Below are positions 29,948 to 39,731 of a stretch of 64,000 bases of DNA, in pieces. This stretch comes from JABDJZ01 sp047619685. GTDB taxonomy: Bacteria > Bacteroidota > Rhodothermia > Rhodothermales > UBA10348. Made by a program: the position numbers and the translations under genes. Under the pieces are notes generated by a model that searched no databases, was not told where the DNA came from, and worked only from the letters and a program-made list of their open reading frames with translations. The first letter of the stretch is position 1. Each line of letters starts with the position of its first letter. Location of the stretch: assembly GCA_047619685.1 (NCBI GenBank), contig JBLHLC010000006.1, forward strand, positions 65,729 through 129,728, read 5' to 3'.

Positions 29948-32842
29948 CTAGACTGCAGACGACCTCCCTTCCTTCGGGACCGGAGTCATCTCTCGACTTG
30001 GGCGATCTCCCGCAAGGGGTCTGCGAGACTCCTGGACCGCGCCGGACGCGCCGGCCTCCAGGCGTTCCAAGCCGACTGCCGGTTCCGACCGCCGGGATTG
30101 GCTGGGCGTCCAACGTGCAAGCGTTTCCTTCAGCGCTGCCCAGTCAACCGGCTTGGAAAGGTAGTCGTTCATCCCGGCGTCCATGCACAGCTGCCGATCA
30201 CCCTCGAGCGCTTGCGCCGTAATCGCGACGATAGGCATGTCTCGAGATTTCTCTGTCTCCCTAAGCTTTCGTGTAGCTTCCAATCCCCCCATCACCGGCA
30301 TCTGGCAGTCCATAAAGACAATGTCGAAGTCTCTTGCGGCGCATGCTTCCAGAGCCACCTGGCCATTCGCGGCAACCTCAACCTCGCAGCCCGACTTGGC
30401 CAGCATCGTCTGGAGCACCTTTTGATTAATCAGGTTGTCCTCTACGAGCAATACCCTGGGACGCGAAACCCGGTATTCGCCTCCGAGCGCTCCATCGCAC
30501 AGTAATTCGTCACTGCCAGCCGACTCGCTGTGCCTCCGAAATGGGATAGTGAACCAGAACCTGCTGCCCTCTCCCGGAGTGCTCTCGACGCCAATTGTGC
30601 CACCCATGCCTTCAACGAGACGGCTGCAAATCGTCAATCCGAGCCCTGTCCCTCCGAAAAGCCTGGTTGTAGAATCGTCGGCCTGCGCAAACGCGTCGAA
30701 GATCCGATGCTGAACTTCGTCAGGCACTCCCACGCCCGTGTCCCTTACCTCGAATTGAACCAGATCCGAACCGGGATCGGCCTGAATTCGCCGAGCGGAA
30801 ACGAGGACGCTGCCTTGCTCAGTGAACTTCAGGGCGTTGCCGACCAGGTTTCCCAGAACCTGCTGCAGCCGATGTGGGTCTCCTTCTACCATTTTCGGTA
30901 GAGACTCGTCCAAGTCCAGTCTGAGCGTCAGGCGAGCGTTCTTAGCTGCCCCAAGGAACATGGCGCACGTTTCCTGAATGCCCAGTGACAGGTCGAACGG
31001 AGTCGATTCGATGGCTACCCGCCCGGCTTCCATTTTGGAGTGGTCCAGAATGTCGTCGATCACCGATCGCAAGGCCCTTGAGGAAATGCCGAGTATCTCG
31101 ACACATTCATCCTGCTCTGGCGTGAGTGGTGTTTCCTCCAGCAGCTGGATCATTCCGATCACGCCGTTTAGAGGAGTCCTGATCTCGTGGCTCATGTTGG
31201 CCAAGAACCGACCCTTAGCCTCGTTTGAGTTCTCGGCGGCCTCCTTCGCAGCCTGGAGCGCCCGCGCGAGCTTCTGCTGCTTCCCAACGTCGTGAATAGC
31301 GGCAAACGCGCTGGTAAATTTGCCGTCTTGATCGAAGAGAGGAGTTATCGCGAGGTGTATGTCGACCCGCGTGCCATCCTTCCCCACGCGAACGGTATTG
31401 ACTGGAGGTACTCTCCCTCCTGATATCACTTTGGCTATTAGCGCCTTCTGTCCACCTCTGGATTCAGGCGGCACGAGAACGGATATATGCTTACCGCATA
31501 TTTCGGACGGGGCGTACCCGAACAGTCGCTCCGCTGCCGGATTCCAACTGTAGATCGTCCCGTCACGTTGTATGCCTACCATTGTCGTGTCGGTCTGCTC
31601 GACCATCGACTGGAGCCGAAGTATTGCTTCATCCCGCTCCTTCTTGTCGCTGATGTTAACGAGCGAAACCACCACGTGGATCACCGTTTCGGCCTCGAGT
31701 ACCGGTGTTAGTTTGCACCAAAACGAGGTCCCCTTCCCTTCCTGCGCCTCTACGACTACTTCCATCCCGTGACTCGTGCCATCGTGCACCGTGTTGGCAA
31801 AGTGCGCGTCGAACCGGGGACGATCATGAATCGCCATCCAGGCAGATACCGAGCCGCCCACTATCGGCTGCACTCGAAGCAAAGGGTTCTGACGACTGAC
31901 GTACTCAACTACACCCTGGCAATCGACCCGCAGAACGATATCAGATGCACTCTGAGCGAGGGTCTCCCATCGATTGCGGGCCCCATCCAGCTTCTCTCTT
32001 GCATGCTTTTCGGATACATATGTGTCAACCCAGTCATAGAGCAGCCCTCCCAGCGGGATCAGGTACGCAAACACCTTCAGAAAATGGGCAATCATGAAAT
32101 GATTGTCGAACAGCGCCACGGATCCGAACGTCATGTGGAGCTGCGTAGCAACATGGGCGATTACCCCGATCCAAATCGCAGTCGCGAAGTGGCTGGGATG
32201 GCGCCTGCAAAGCGCCGGACAGATCGTCACACCCGCGAAAACGAACAGAATCAAAGGGGCCAGATCCCACGGACGAGTTATCAGACTATCCGGAAACATG
32301 GTCGGCGGGAGGACTGGCTGCGTCGCGAACAGGTAAATCACGCCGTAGGAGATCACTGCGAAAAGAACGCCTACACCCGTGACGAAACGTGGCCCGCGAA
32401 TAACGGTCTCGTCCTTTCTTGACAGGATCAGTACTAGACCACCCCACACGACGGCGACGTTGAACAAACGTGAGATCGCCCACGTGAATGGAATGAAATT
32501 TTCTGGATCGGCCGCACCCGAGACAAGTTGTCCGGCTGCGAGTGTATGAAACGCATCCATGAACCCTGCGAACACCAGGGCCAGACCGATGATTGGCGTC
32601 ACAGATTCCCTGCGGATGCCGTAGTGCAGAATTGACAGGGCTCCAATCAGAATTGCGACCACGAAGGCACTCCATTCGAGGAGCGAGTGGACGATCGGAC
32701 CCGCCAGTCCTGTGGAACCTTCTAGTCCAAAATCGAACCCGGCGAGCGTGAGTAAAGCGGGAACGAGGCATAGGCCGACCACCACGACGAACGGTCGTCG
32801 TCCTTGCAATGGACCGCCAGTGTGCACTGGGGATGCTTTCAT
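29948..32842 (-). CDS. Hybrid sensor histidine kinase with membrane sensor, PAS domains and receiver
   Basis: 964 residues. The first about 265 residues hold roughly eight hydrophobic helices with FMDAFHTLAAGQL and FTWAISRLFN, resembling the MASE3-type integral sensor. Two PAS modules follow (WETLAQSASDIVLRVDCQGVVEYVS; then MVGIQRDGTIYSWNPAAERLFGYAPSE), then a short coiled linker, the H-box FLANMSHEIRTPLNG (phospho-His), the N, G1 and G2 boxes (LGNLVGNALKF, VRDTGVGV, GGTGLGLTICSRLV), and a C-terminal receiver (VLLVEDN, phospho-Asp in IVFMDCQMPV, switch Lys in YLSKPV). No separate response regulator is adjacent, so output may pass through an unlinked phosphotransfer protein. The stimulus is unknown. 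Confidence 0.95.
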   Translation of the reverse strand: MKASPVHTGGPLQGRRPFVVVVGLCLVPALLTLAGFDFGLEGSTGLAGPIVHSLLEWSAFVVAILIGALSILHYGIRRESVTPIIGLALVFAGFMDAFHTLAAGQLVSGAADPENFIPFTWAISRLFNVAVVWGGLVLILSRKDETVIRGPRFVTGVGVLFAVISYGVIYLFATQPVLPPTMFPDSLITRPWDLAPLILFVFAGVTICPALCRRHPSHFATAIWIGVIAHVATQLHMTFGSVALFDNHFMIAHFLKVFAYLIPLGGLLYDWVDTYVSEKHAREKLDGARNRWETLAQSASDIVLRVDCQGVVEYVSRQNPLLRVQPIVGGSVSAWMAIHDRPRFDAHFANTVHDGTSHGMEVVVEAQEGKGTSFWCKLTPVLEAETVIHVVVSLVNISDKKERDEAILRLQSMVEQTDTTMVGIQRDGTIYSWNPAAERLFGYAPSEICGKHISVLVPPESRGGQKALIAKVISGGRVPPVNTVRVGKDGTRVDIHLAITPLFDQDGKFTSAFAAIHDVGKQQKLARALQAAKEAAENSNEAKGRFLANMSHEIRTPLNGVIGMIQLLEETPLTPEQDECVEILGISSRALRSVIDDILDHSKMEAGRVAIESTPFDLSLGIQETCAMFLGAAKNARLTLRLDLDESLPKMVEGDPHRLQQVLGNLVGNALKFTEQGSVLVSARRIQADPGSDLVQFEVRDTGVGVPDEVQHRIFDAFAQADDSTTRLFGGTGLGLTICSRLVEGMGGTIGVESTPGEGSRFWFTIPFRRHSESAGSDELLCDGALGGEYRVSRPRVLLVEDNLINQKVLQTMLAKSGCEVEVAANGQVALEACAARDFDIVFMDCQMPVMGGLEATRKLRETEKSRDMPIVAITAQALEGDRQLCMDAGMNDYLSKPVDWAALKETLARWTPSQSRRSEPAVGLERLEAGASGAVQESRRPLAGDRPSREMTPVPKEGRSSAV

Positions 32843-32951
32843 ATCGGGCTTGGGGAAGAGTCTACCCGCTGTATCGGCGGTGGCGGGAAAGTCTATAAGA
32901 ACGAACCGTTCCCATCGGCGAGCGGGACTCCGCCCAGATAGTCAGTCCGGA

Positions 32952-33188
32952 GTGAGCACCATTTCATCCCTCCCGTGGAACAACCGAGACAAAACCGGCA
33001 ACTCCGTTACGCGGGAGGCGCTCCGGACTGCTTCCCAGGCGGGTCAGAACCGGGTCACCTACCCTGGATTTGAGCTGAGTCAGAACCTGTCGGTCGTGGC
33101 TCGTCTCATCAAGGGCGATCTCGGGTCCAGGGTAAATGTGGTATCCCTCGGAGGATTCGACTTGTCGGGGACCTTTGAACTCCGATGA
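32952..33188 (+). pseudogene. Remnant of a DUF1501 family gene
   Basis: Within a non-coding 389-bp gap, the frame ending at 33188 reads YPGFELSQNLSVVARLIKGD followed by LGSRVNVVSLGGFDLSG. DUF1501 proteins contain almost exactly this block (a YP...LG.QL..VARLI.G.LGTRV..VSLGGFDTH pattern), but as part of about 400 residues. Only about 60 recognisable residues remain (33010-33170), with no start region and a stop soon after GGFD. This is a decayed fragment rather than a gene; the GTG at 32952 is only the frame's nominal opening. Confidence 0.6.
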
Positions 33189-33231
33189 CCATCGTGAAGT
33201 AAGAAGGGCGCCTGCCTTGTAAAGTGGGAGG

Positions 33232-34386
33232 ATGTCGTCCTACCATCGAGTGTTGACAGACAGCGTGAAGATGGGAGTTATTGGGACGACAGACAGACCA
33301 GTCATCCAACCTAGGCAATGGACGGGGCTCAGGCGGGCCACAAAGGCAGTGATGTGCCTACTCCTTGCGGCGTGCACCGCGGGCTCTTCCAGCGCACAGG
33401 AGGTCTTGATCTACACACACGGATCGGGGGCCGCAGTGGTGGATTCCATGGTTGCCCACGCAGACGTCATCGACGTCATCGCTCCGCAGGCTTTTGGAGT
33501 CGGGGCAGACGGAATCATGCGTGGCGCAGTGGACCTCAGGCTTCTTGGGGAGGCTGCACGCTTGGGAATTCAGGTAGTCCAGCTCATCATTTATCTCGGG
33601 TTCAACCAGGAGAATCTCCACGCCCTGTTGTCGTCCGTCCAGATGAGGCAGGTCGTCGTTGATTCGATGGTGGCCGTGGGTTTGCGCCACGGCTTCGACG
33701 GTTGGCAATTCGATTTCGAGAATTTCCACGTCTCTTACCGGGATGCCATGACGGACTTCTACCGGCAGGCAGCCGAGGCCCTGCATGATGCGGGGATGAC
33801 GATCTCGATTGCCGTGGTCCCGACGGATGGTTCGACGGGCGTCAGCCCGTTTGCCCGCTATATGGCCGACAACTGGCGCAACGCATTCGACGTTGCCGCC
33901 CTCGACGCGATCGGCGATTTCATTTCGCTCATGACCTACGCCCAGCACGGAGCTGCCACGGCGCCAGGTCCCATCGCCGGTCTGGATTGGACTCGCCGGA
34001 TGCAGGAGCATGCCCTGGTCGCGGGAGTCGACCCCAAACGCATCTCCATGGGAATGCCGTTTTACTCTGGCTATTGGGCGGCGAACCACACTGAAAAAAC
34101 CGGGCCGCGTCCCGTTGGACGAGAGGTGCCCTTTCGGCGGGTCGAAGAGCTTCTATCGGGAGGAGGCGCCTCTCCCGCCTGGCTTCCTGAAGTTGGTGCG
34201 TCGCTGGCCTTCTGGGAGCAAGAAGGGACGTATCACTGGTTGTTTATAGAAGATGGCCAGGCACTCCGTGTGAAACTGGACGCGTTCGACCGTCGGCTTA
34301 TGGGTGTCTCCATCTGGGTGTTGGGAGCGGAAGCCCCCGGGGTCTGGGACGAGCTGCGGGAGTGGAAGCACCGAGCATCGGGCTAG
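33232..34386 (+). CDS. Glycoside hydrolase family 18-like lipoprotein or secreted protein
   Basis: The catalytic motif HGFDGWQFDFENFH corresponds to the GH18 DGxDxDxE signature with the acid/base Glu retained. Other barrel elements are VIDVIAPQAFGV, VVQLIIYLGFNQENLH, FISLMTYAQHG, RISMGMPFYSGYW and MGVSIWVLGAE, as in YaaH/SleL-type and chitinase-like members. A signal-like stretch RRATKAVMCLLLAACTAGSSSA lies at about residues 34-56; the true start may be the ATG at 33271 rather than 33232. Substrate unknown (N-acetylglucosamine polymers likely). Its stop overlaps that of the convergent M20 gene within CTAG. Confidence 0.85.
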   Translation: MSSYHRVLTDSVKMGVIGTTDRPVIQPRQWTGLRRATKAVMCLLLAACTAGSSSAQEVLIYTHGSGAAVVDSMVAHADVIDVIAPQAFGVGADGIMRGAVDLRLLGEAARLGIQVVQLIIYLGFNQENLHALLSSVQMRQVVVDSMVAVGLRHGFDGWQFDFENFHVSYRDAMTDFYRQAAEALHDAGMTISIAVVPTDGSTGVSPFARYMADNWRNAFDVAALDAIGDFISLMTYAQHGAATAPGPIAGLDWTRRMQEHALVAGVDPKRISMGMPFYSGYWAANHTEKTGPRPVGREVPFRRVEELLSGGGASPAWLPEVGASLAFWEQEGTYHWLFIEDGQALRVKLDAFDRRLMGVSIWVLGAEAPGVWDELREWKHRASG

Positions 34387-35660
34387 TCGTTTGCGAGGAA
34401 GGAAAGCGCTGCCGTAGTCATGGCGCGAACGCCAACATCCAGCGCAGCCTCGTCCACGGTAAAGAAGGGCGAGTGGTTCGTGGCGACGCCGTCGATCGAA
34501 ACACCAGGCGTTCGCCCGCCAAGCCAGAAGTAGAATCCGGGGACCTCGTTTGCAAAGTAGGAGAAATCCTCGGCGCCCATGGCCGGGACGCCTTCGACAA
34601 CATTGGAGGCGCCGAGCGCTGCCCGGAGGGCTGCTACGGAAGACCGGGTGAGCTCCGGGTCATTAAAAGTCACGGGATACCCGCGATTGATTTGCACTTC
34701 GGCGGTGGCGCCGGCGGATTCAGCAATCAGCGTTGCCGTCCGCTCAATCCGGGCGTGAATGTCGTCCTGCATATCTGGGTCAAGGGTCCGGATGGTCCCG
34801 ATCATCGTCACTTCGGCCGGAATGATGTTGCCGCGCACACCACCCTGGATTTGACCAATCGTAACAATCGCAGGCGCCTTGGTCGCATCTGTTTGGCGAC
34901 TCGGAATAGTCTGGAGCCCCAAGACAATTTGAGACGCCACAACGATTGGGTCCACGCCACGCCACGGATAGGCACCGTGAGTCTGCACGCCCTTGACCGT
35001 TATTCTGAGTCCATCGGAAGCTGCCATGGCACCCCGCGTGACAAATCCGATTTGCCCAGCTTCCTGGCCCGGGCCAACATGGAGCCCCAAGACGGCGTCG
35101 GGCTTCATGATTTCGAACAGGCCCTCTTCCAGCATGAGCCTCGCGCCCCCGCCTCCCTCTTCGGCAGGCTGGAAAATGAACATTACGGTCCCCTCAAGGT
35201 CCGCCTGCCTGCTGGCCAGGATTTCCGCGACGCCCATGAGGATGGCCACATGCGTGTCATGACCGCAGGCGTGCATCACCCCGACTTCCCGCCCGTTGTA
35301 CTGGGTCGTGACAGTAGAAGCGAACGCCAACCCGGTCTGTTCGGTAACCGGCAGCGCGTCCATGTCTGCCCGAAGGGCGACCGTTTTCCCAGGTTTGCCA
35401 CCTCGGAGTATTCCCAGCACACCGGTGTACGCAATCCCCGTGTGGATCTCCATTCCGAGCGACTCGAGGTGGGAGGCCACGATGCCGGCCGTTCGGAATT
35501 CTTGATTCCCGAGTTCAGGGTTGGCGTGTATGTCGCGCCGCCAGGCCAGCACCTCGTCCGAGACACCGGCAACCAGACCAGGCAGGTCGTCGGCGGGTAT
35601 TTGAGCGGAGGCCGGCGTAAGAAGGAAACCGGCCAGGATCAGAAACAGGAGAGATCGCAT
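34383..35660 (-). CDS. Secreted M20 family amidohydrolase, second copy
   Basis: Start at ATG 35660 gives MRSLLFLILAGFLLTPASA-QIP; a longer frame upstream has no homology. Same motif set as the first copy: WRRDIHANPELGNQEF, LRADMDALPV, VGVMHACGHDTHVA, FQPAEEGG, VKGVQTHGAYPWRGVDP and GAEDFSYF. 425 residues. It is divergent from the M1 peptidase gene (163 bp between starts), suggesting a shared regulatory region for extracellular peptide use. By eye the two M20 proteins agree at most positions in the catalytic half and probably arose by duplication. Confidence 0.94.
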   Translation of the reverse strand: MRSLLFLILAGFLLTPASAQIPADDLPGLVAGVSDEVLAWRRDIHANPELGNQEFRTAGIVASHLESLGMEIHTGIAYTGVLGILRGGKPGKTVALRADMDALPVTEQTGLAFASTVTTQYNGREVGVMHACGHDTHVAILMGVAEILASRQADLEGTVMFIFQPAEEGGGGARLMLEEGLFEIMKPDAVLGLHVGPGQEAGQIGFVTRGAMAASDGLRITVKGVQTHGAYPWRGVDPIVVASQIVLGLQTIPSRQTDATKAPAIVTIGQIQGGVRGNIIPAEVTMIGTIRTLDPDMQDDIHARIERTATLIAESAGATAEVQINRGYPVTFNDPELTRSSVAALRAALGASNVVEGVPAMGAEDFSYFANEVPGFYFWLGGRTPGVSIDGVATNHSPFFTVDEAALDVGVRAMTTAALSFLAND

Positions 35661-35823
35661 GGCGAAGCGCGTTTGTGTGGGAGACTCCAAGAGGACCCAT
35701 TGTGCGAATCCTGCGAAGCATGAATGTAACGCACAGAATAGACGGCACTTCAAGGTTACTATCCGCGGTCCGTCCCTGGACACCGCCTCTACTCGAATCT
35801 CGACCGGCCCCGGCCTCAATCGT

Positions 35824-37854
35824 ATGGACTCCATTAGATCGCTTGCCACTTCTGTGACGGCCGCATTAATCATGATCCTGGTCACCCCCGTTTCGGCCCA
35901 GGAAGTACCCGCTCTTCTCAGGGGATCTGTGGAGACAGACAGCCGTGCAGTCAGGCGAGATGTCCCGTTGACTCAGATGATTCGCCGGGCTTTGGAGTCG
36001 GGGACGCGCGATTTCACGGGGCGCCCGGGCGCGAACTACTGGCAACTCGAGGCAGATTACGACATCGAAGTGAGTCTGAACCCGTCCACACAACGTCTGG
36101 CCGGTAGCGAGACCATCACGCTTCACAACAACTCGCCGGAAGAGCTGACTGAGGTCTATCTCCGACTCGACCACAATGTCTTCAGGGACGATGTGCCCAG
36201 AGGGACTTCCGTTCCCGCCGAAGAAACGGAAGGCATGGTCTTGACCAGCCTGACCGTCAATGGGGCAAAGGTCGACCTGCACGCGCGGCCGCCCGCCCGG
36301 CGCCGCGGAGGCTCGGAAGGATCCGCCAGCTTGTCTGTTTCAGGACTTGAGGACACCGTTGCCAGGATTTTGCTTTCGGAGCCCATTCCAGCCCACGGCA
36401 CGGCTTCGTTGGAAATCGAGTGGCACACCAAGTTGCCGGGTAGCGAAAAGGGGCAAGGACATCGGATGACACAGCGCTGGGGCGACACGCTTTTTCAGCC
36501 GACCCAATGGTTTCCCCGCATCGCCAAGTACGATGACCTGGGCGGTTGGTGGACGGACCTCTACCTGGGTCCCGCGGAGTTCTACAACAACTTTGGCCGG
36601 TTCGACGTGAAGATCAACGTCCCGGGTGGTTGGATCGTAAGCGGTACGGGTACCCTGCAGAATCCAGAAGAGGTGCTGACCGCCGATGCCAGGGTACGCC
36701 TGAAGGGAGTTCTGGTCTCCGACCAGGAAATCATGATCGTCGACGAGAGCGAGCCAAAGACCGCAGAGGGCGAGAGCCTCACCTGGCATTTCACCGCTGA
36801 TAAGGTCAATGATTTTGCATGGGCGACGGCGGACGACTTTGTCTGGCGAGCGACCCGCGCCACGATTCCGGAGACTGGGCCCGTCCCCATTCACATGGTG
36901 TACAGGCCGGAGCGGGCCGAGTTTTTCGTGGAGGCCGGGACGCGAACCAGGCACGCTCTGGAATTCTATTCAGCACTCTGGGCTCCGTACCCGTTCCCGC
37001 AGCTGACCCTCCAGGACGGCCCGAGCGCGGGCATGGAGTACCCAATGGTGATCAATTCCAATCAGGGAGCAGCAGACCACGAGACCGCTCATCAGTGGTG
37101 GCCGATGACGGTCGGCACCAACGAGACCTGGTACGGATGGATGGACGAGGGCTTCAACTCGTACATGAACATCCTTTCGGGGGCCGACTCAAGGGGAGAG
37201 GAGCCGCGCCTTGATGGCCTGGGCCTGAGCTACGGCCGCACCTCTGGTGACGAGGCCGAGCCGCCAATGATGTGGCAGGCGAATTATGGCGGCGACCTGT
37301 ATCGTTTTCAGACCTACCGCAAGGCGCCGCTCATGCTCTCCATGCTTGGCGGGATTGTTGGGGATGCGGAGGTTCAGCGCGCCATGAGTGCTTACACACA
37401 CGCCTGGGCATTCAAACACCCGTCGCCCTGGGATTTTGCATTCTTTATGTCGAACGAACTCGGTGTTGATCTGGGATGGTTCTGGTACTATTGGCTCTGG
37501 ACAACGGACTCGGTTGAAGGGTCGATTCAATCGGTCGATGTCACGGGCACCCGGGCCGTGGTCAACGTCCGACAAGCCGGACAAATGCCGGCACCGATCG
37601 TCCTCCGAGTCGAATTGGAGCCATCGGGATCTGATGCCCCGCTTGCCGGGGCCCAGATGCTGGACGCGAACACCGGTCTGATTGTTATTCCCGTCGACGT
37701 GTGGTTTGGAGGCAACAAGAACTACCAAGCCACCATCGATCTGGGCGGGCGTACGCTGGAGCGGGTTGTCCCGGATCCTGGCTGTCGTTTCCCAGATTCA
37801 CAACCGGCAGACAACGTCTGGCCTATTGGGGGCGGGTCCGTTTGCGGCGGGTAA
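35824..37854 (+). CDS. M1 family metallopeptidase (gluzincin aminopeptidase-like)
   Basis: ATG at 35824 opens MDSIRSLATSVTAALIMILVTPVSA-QE. The N-terminal beta-saddle (YDIEVSLNPSTQRLAGSETITLHNNS) is followed by the catalytic domain: GMEYPMVI in place of GAMEN, zinc motif DHETAHQWW with the third ligand Glu in WMDEGFNSY, and a helical C-terminal part (FKHPSPWDFAFFMSNEL). 676 residues, normal for the exported M1 proteins of Bacteroidota-like genomes. It probably trims peptides in the periplasm. Confidence 0.94.
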   Translation: MDSIRSLATSVTAALIMILVTPVSAQEVPALLRGSVETDSRAVRRDVPLTQMIRRALESGTRDFTGRPGANYWQLEADYDIEVSLNPSTQRLAGSETITLHNNSPEELTEVYLRLDHNVFRDDVPRGTSVPAEETEGMVLTSLTVNGAKVDLHARPPARRRGGSEGSASLSVSGLEDTVARILLSEPIPAHGTASLEIEWHTKLPGSEKGQGHRMTQRWGDTLFQPTQWFPRIAKYDDLGGWWTDLYLGPAEFYNNFGRFDVKINVPGGWIVSGTGTLQNPEEVLTADARVRLKGVLVSDQEIMIVDESEPKTAEGESLTWHFTADKVNDFAWATADDFVWRATRATIPETGPVPIHMVYRPERAEFFVEAGTRTRHALEFYSALWAPYPFPQLTLQDGPSAGMEYPMVINSNQGAADHETAHQWWPMTVGTNETWYGWMDEGFNSYMNILSGADSRGEEPRLDGLGLSYGRTSGDEAEPPMMWQANYGGDLYRFQTYRKAPLMLSMLGGIVGDAEVQRAMSAYTHAWAFKHPSPWDFAFFMSNELGVDLGWFWYYWLWTTDSVEGSIQSVDVTGTRAVVNVRQAGQMPAPIVLRVELEPSGSDAPLAGAQMLDANTGLIVIPVDVWFGGNKNYQATIDLGGRTLERVVPDPGCRFPDSQPADNVWPIGGGSVCGG

Positions 37855-37881
37855 GCCTGCCGGTCCGTCAATGGCAGGGCC

Positions 37882-37900
37882 GCCGTCCACGGGGGACGGC
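37882..37900. terminator. Small hairpin between convergent M1 and M28 genes
   Basis: GCCGTCC (37882-37888) pairs with GGACGGC (37894-37900) around a 5-nt loop. It is centred in the 61-bp gap between two convergent genes but lacks a T run on either side, so termination is only suggested. Confidence 0.35.
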
Positions 37901-37915
37901 AACTCTACCGGGATT

Positions 37916-39673
37916 TCACGAATCCGCGGCCACGGCGTCCAGGGCGTGGGACCGGGCCAAGGTGACGGCGGCTTGAGCCCGTTCGAGATGATCCAGTGGG
38001 ATTTCAACCGTTGGCTCAAGATCAGACACGCTGGCCAGCGCCGCTGAGTACCATTCGGCCCAGGCCTCGATAATCGGAGCCTGGTCGTCCAATGAGTCAC
38101 CGCTGGCAACCGCTGCCATACTCAGGCGGGCTTCCACTTCAAGCCGGTCCAGTGCCGCGTTGGCGATCTCCGAGATGAGTGCGTGCGCGGTCTCGCCGTC
38201 GGCTGAGGCCAGCCGCATCGCAGAGACGAGCGCGGTGCGCCCCACATTGGACAGCTCTTGTGCGGAGACCTTGTCGATACGGTCGCCATCCGTGTGGTAG
38301 AACTGGTCTGTAAAGTGCCAAAACAGCACGCTCGGGATGTCGGCTCTGAGGAAGGGGACATGGTCGCTGCCACCTTCGTACGGATTGGTCCCGATCAGCC
38401 AGTCGGTGGTCTGGGCCGTTTCTCTGGCACGATTGAGTACGTAGTCGTTGAAGTAGTGCGGCATCATGTCTTCAAGAGTCAGGGGCCGTCCACCCCACTC
38501 CGAGTGTTTCTCGTCTCCGCGCGTCCAGACCGCAGAAGGATCAGGCATCTTTTCGATGAGAAAGGTGCCTCCAGTCTTCTGGATGTCCTCTCCTACCATA
38601 TCCAGAGAGAGGCCCCACTTGATGCCGAGCGCACGGACGGAATCCTGTTGTATGTATCGGGCCGTTGAGCGGATCTCCAGACCCCACAGGAAGGTGATCG
38701 TCCGGTCTGCCGAGTAGGCGCCGGCCTGGACCATTTCGGCCGCAACCCGGGCCATCTCCAACTGGGCACCGACGCCAGATGCGTTATCGTTGGCGCCGGG
38801 CTCCTGAATGTGTGCACTGAACACAAATCGTTCGTCCGGCACTTGGGCACCCTTGACCTCTGCGACAACGGTCAACTCGTCTGCGTCCGGGGTCCACGCG
38901 ACTTCAGTTTTGACATTCACCCGAACCGGGCCGTCCGCGAGGGCCGCGCGGAGCTTCTGATTTGCCGCATACGACAGGGATATGGCCCATCCCGGTTCCT
39001 CGGAATAAGGTATGGAGCCGAACTGGATGGACTCCTGGTTCTTCTCGGGCTGCAGATAGGCCGGCAGACTATATCCGAGAACGCCAAGGGCACCGCATTC
39101 CCGTACGGCCCTGCGGAATACCCTCCCTGCGCTGGCATCCGCCAGTACGATGTGACCCCGCATCTCAACACAATCAACGTCCGAGCGGTCGGCAATATCG
39201 ATCAACTGTGCATCCACGCCGCCCAGCTTGGTGGCGTGTGACGAGCGGGCGAGCATATTCCTGTTGGTCGCAAAATCCAACACGGGCTCTGATGAGCCGG
39301 CGAGCGTGACGCTGGCACCGAGGGGCTCCCAGGCCGGGGTATCCATCGGATACCGCTCTATCCGATAGGTCAACGGGGCATTCTCAGGCGCTTCGTCCTC
39401 GCGCACAAATCCAGCCTCAGCAAGGCGCTCGGCAATGTGATGGACAGATGCATCAAACCCCCGGTTGCCAGGCCAGCGTACAAACTGGTCCATATATGCA
39501 ACCGTCTCAAAGGCACGATCACCCGAGAACCGGTCGGCGACTCTATCGGCCAGCTCGTGAGTGGGTGAGGAAACCGGAAAACGGTCGCTCTGGACCGGGC
39601 CAGAATCATGGCAGGCGGCGACGGCAAGGGAAACGGAAAGGAGGAGGAAGGCGGAGGAAACGTGCTTGTTCAT
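37916..39673 (-). CDS. M28 family peptidase lipoprotein with PA domain
   Basis: ATG at 39673 starts MNKHVSSAFLLLSVSLAVAAC-HDS (lipobox). A protease-associated domain is inserted before the catalytic region (MRGHIVLADASAGRVFRRAVRECGALGVLGY). Metal ligands are seen as SAHIQEPGANDNASGV (His, Asp), DMVGED, and GGSDHVPFL (His). The usual catalytic Glu-Glu pair region reads LWGLEIRS, so the first Glu, the general base in characterised M28 enzymes, is Leu here. 585 residues. Confidence 0.88.
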   Translation of the reverse strand: MNKHVSSAFLLLSVSLAVAACHDSGPVQSDRFPVSSPTHELADRVADRFSGDRAFETVAYMDQFVRWPGNRGFDASVHHIAERLAEAGFVREDEAPENAPLTYRIERYPMDTPAWEPLGASVTLAGSSEPVLDFATNRNMLARSSHATKLGGVDAQLIDIADRSDVDCVEMRGHIVLADASAGRVFRRAVRECGALGVLGYSLPAYLQPEKNQESIQFGSIPYSEEPGWAISLSYAANQKLRAALADGPVRVNVKTEVAWTPDADELTVVAEVKGAQVPDERFVFSAHIQEPGANDNASGVGAQLEMARVAAEMVQAGAYSADRTITFLWGLEIRSTARYIQQDSVRALGIKWGLSLDMVGEDIQKTGGTFLIEKMPDPSAVWTRGDEKHSEWGGRPLTLEDMMPHYFNDYVLNRARETAQTTDWLIGTNPYEGGSDHVPFLRADIPSVLFWHFTDQFYHTDGDRIDKVSAQELSNVGRTALVSAMRLASADGETAHALISEIANAALDRLEVEARLSMAAVASGDSLDDQAPIIEAWAEWYSAALASVSDLEPTVEIPLDHLERAQAAVTLARSHALDAVAADS

Positions 39674-39731
39674 AAGGCCTGGAGCGAGCGGCAGGGCTTG
39701 GTGGGCGTTCGTGGGGTGGAGCTCACTAAAG

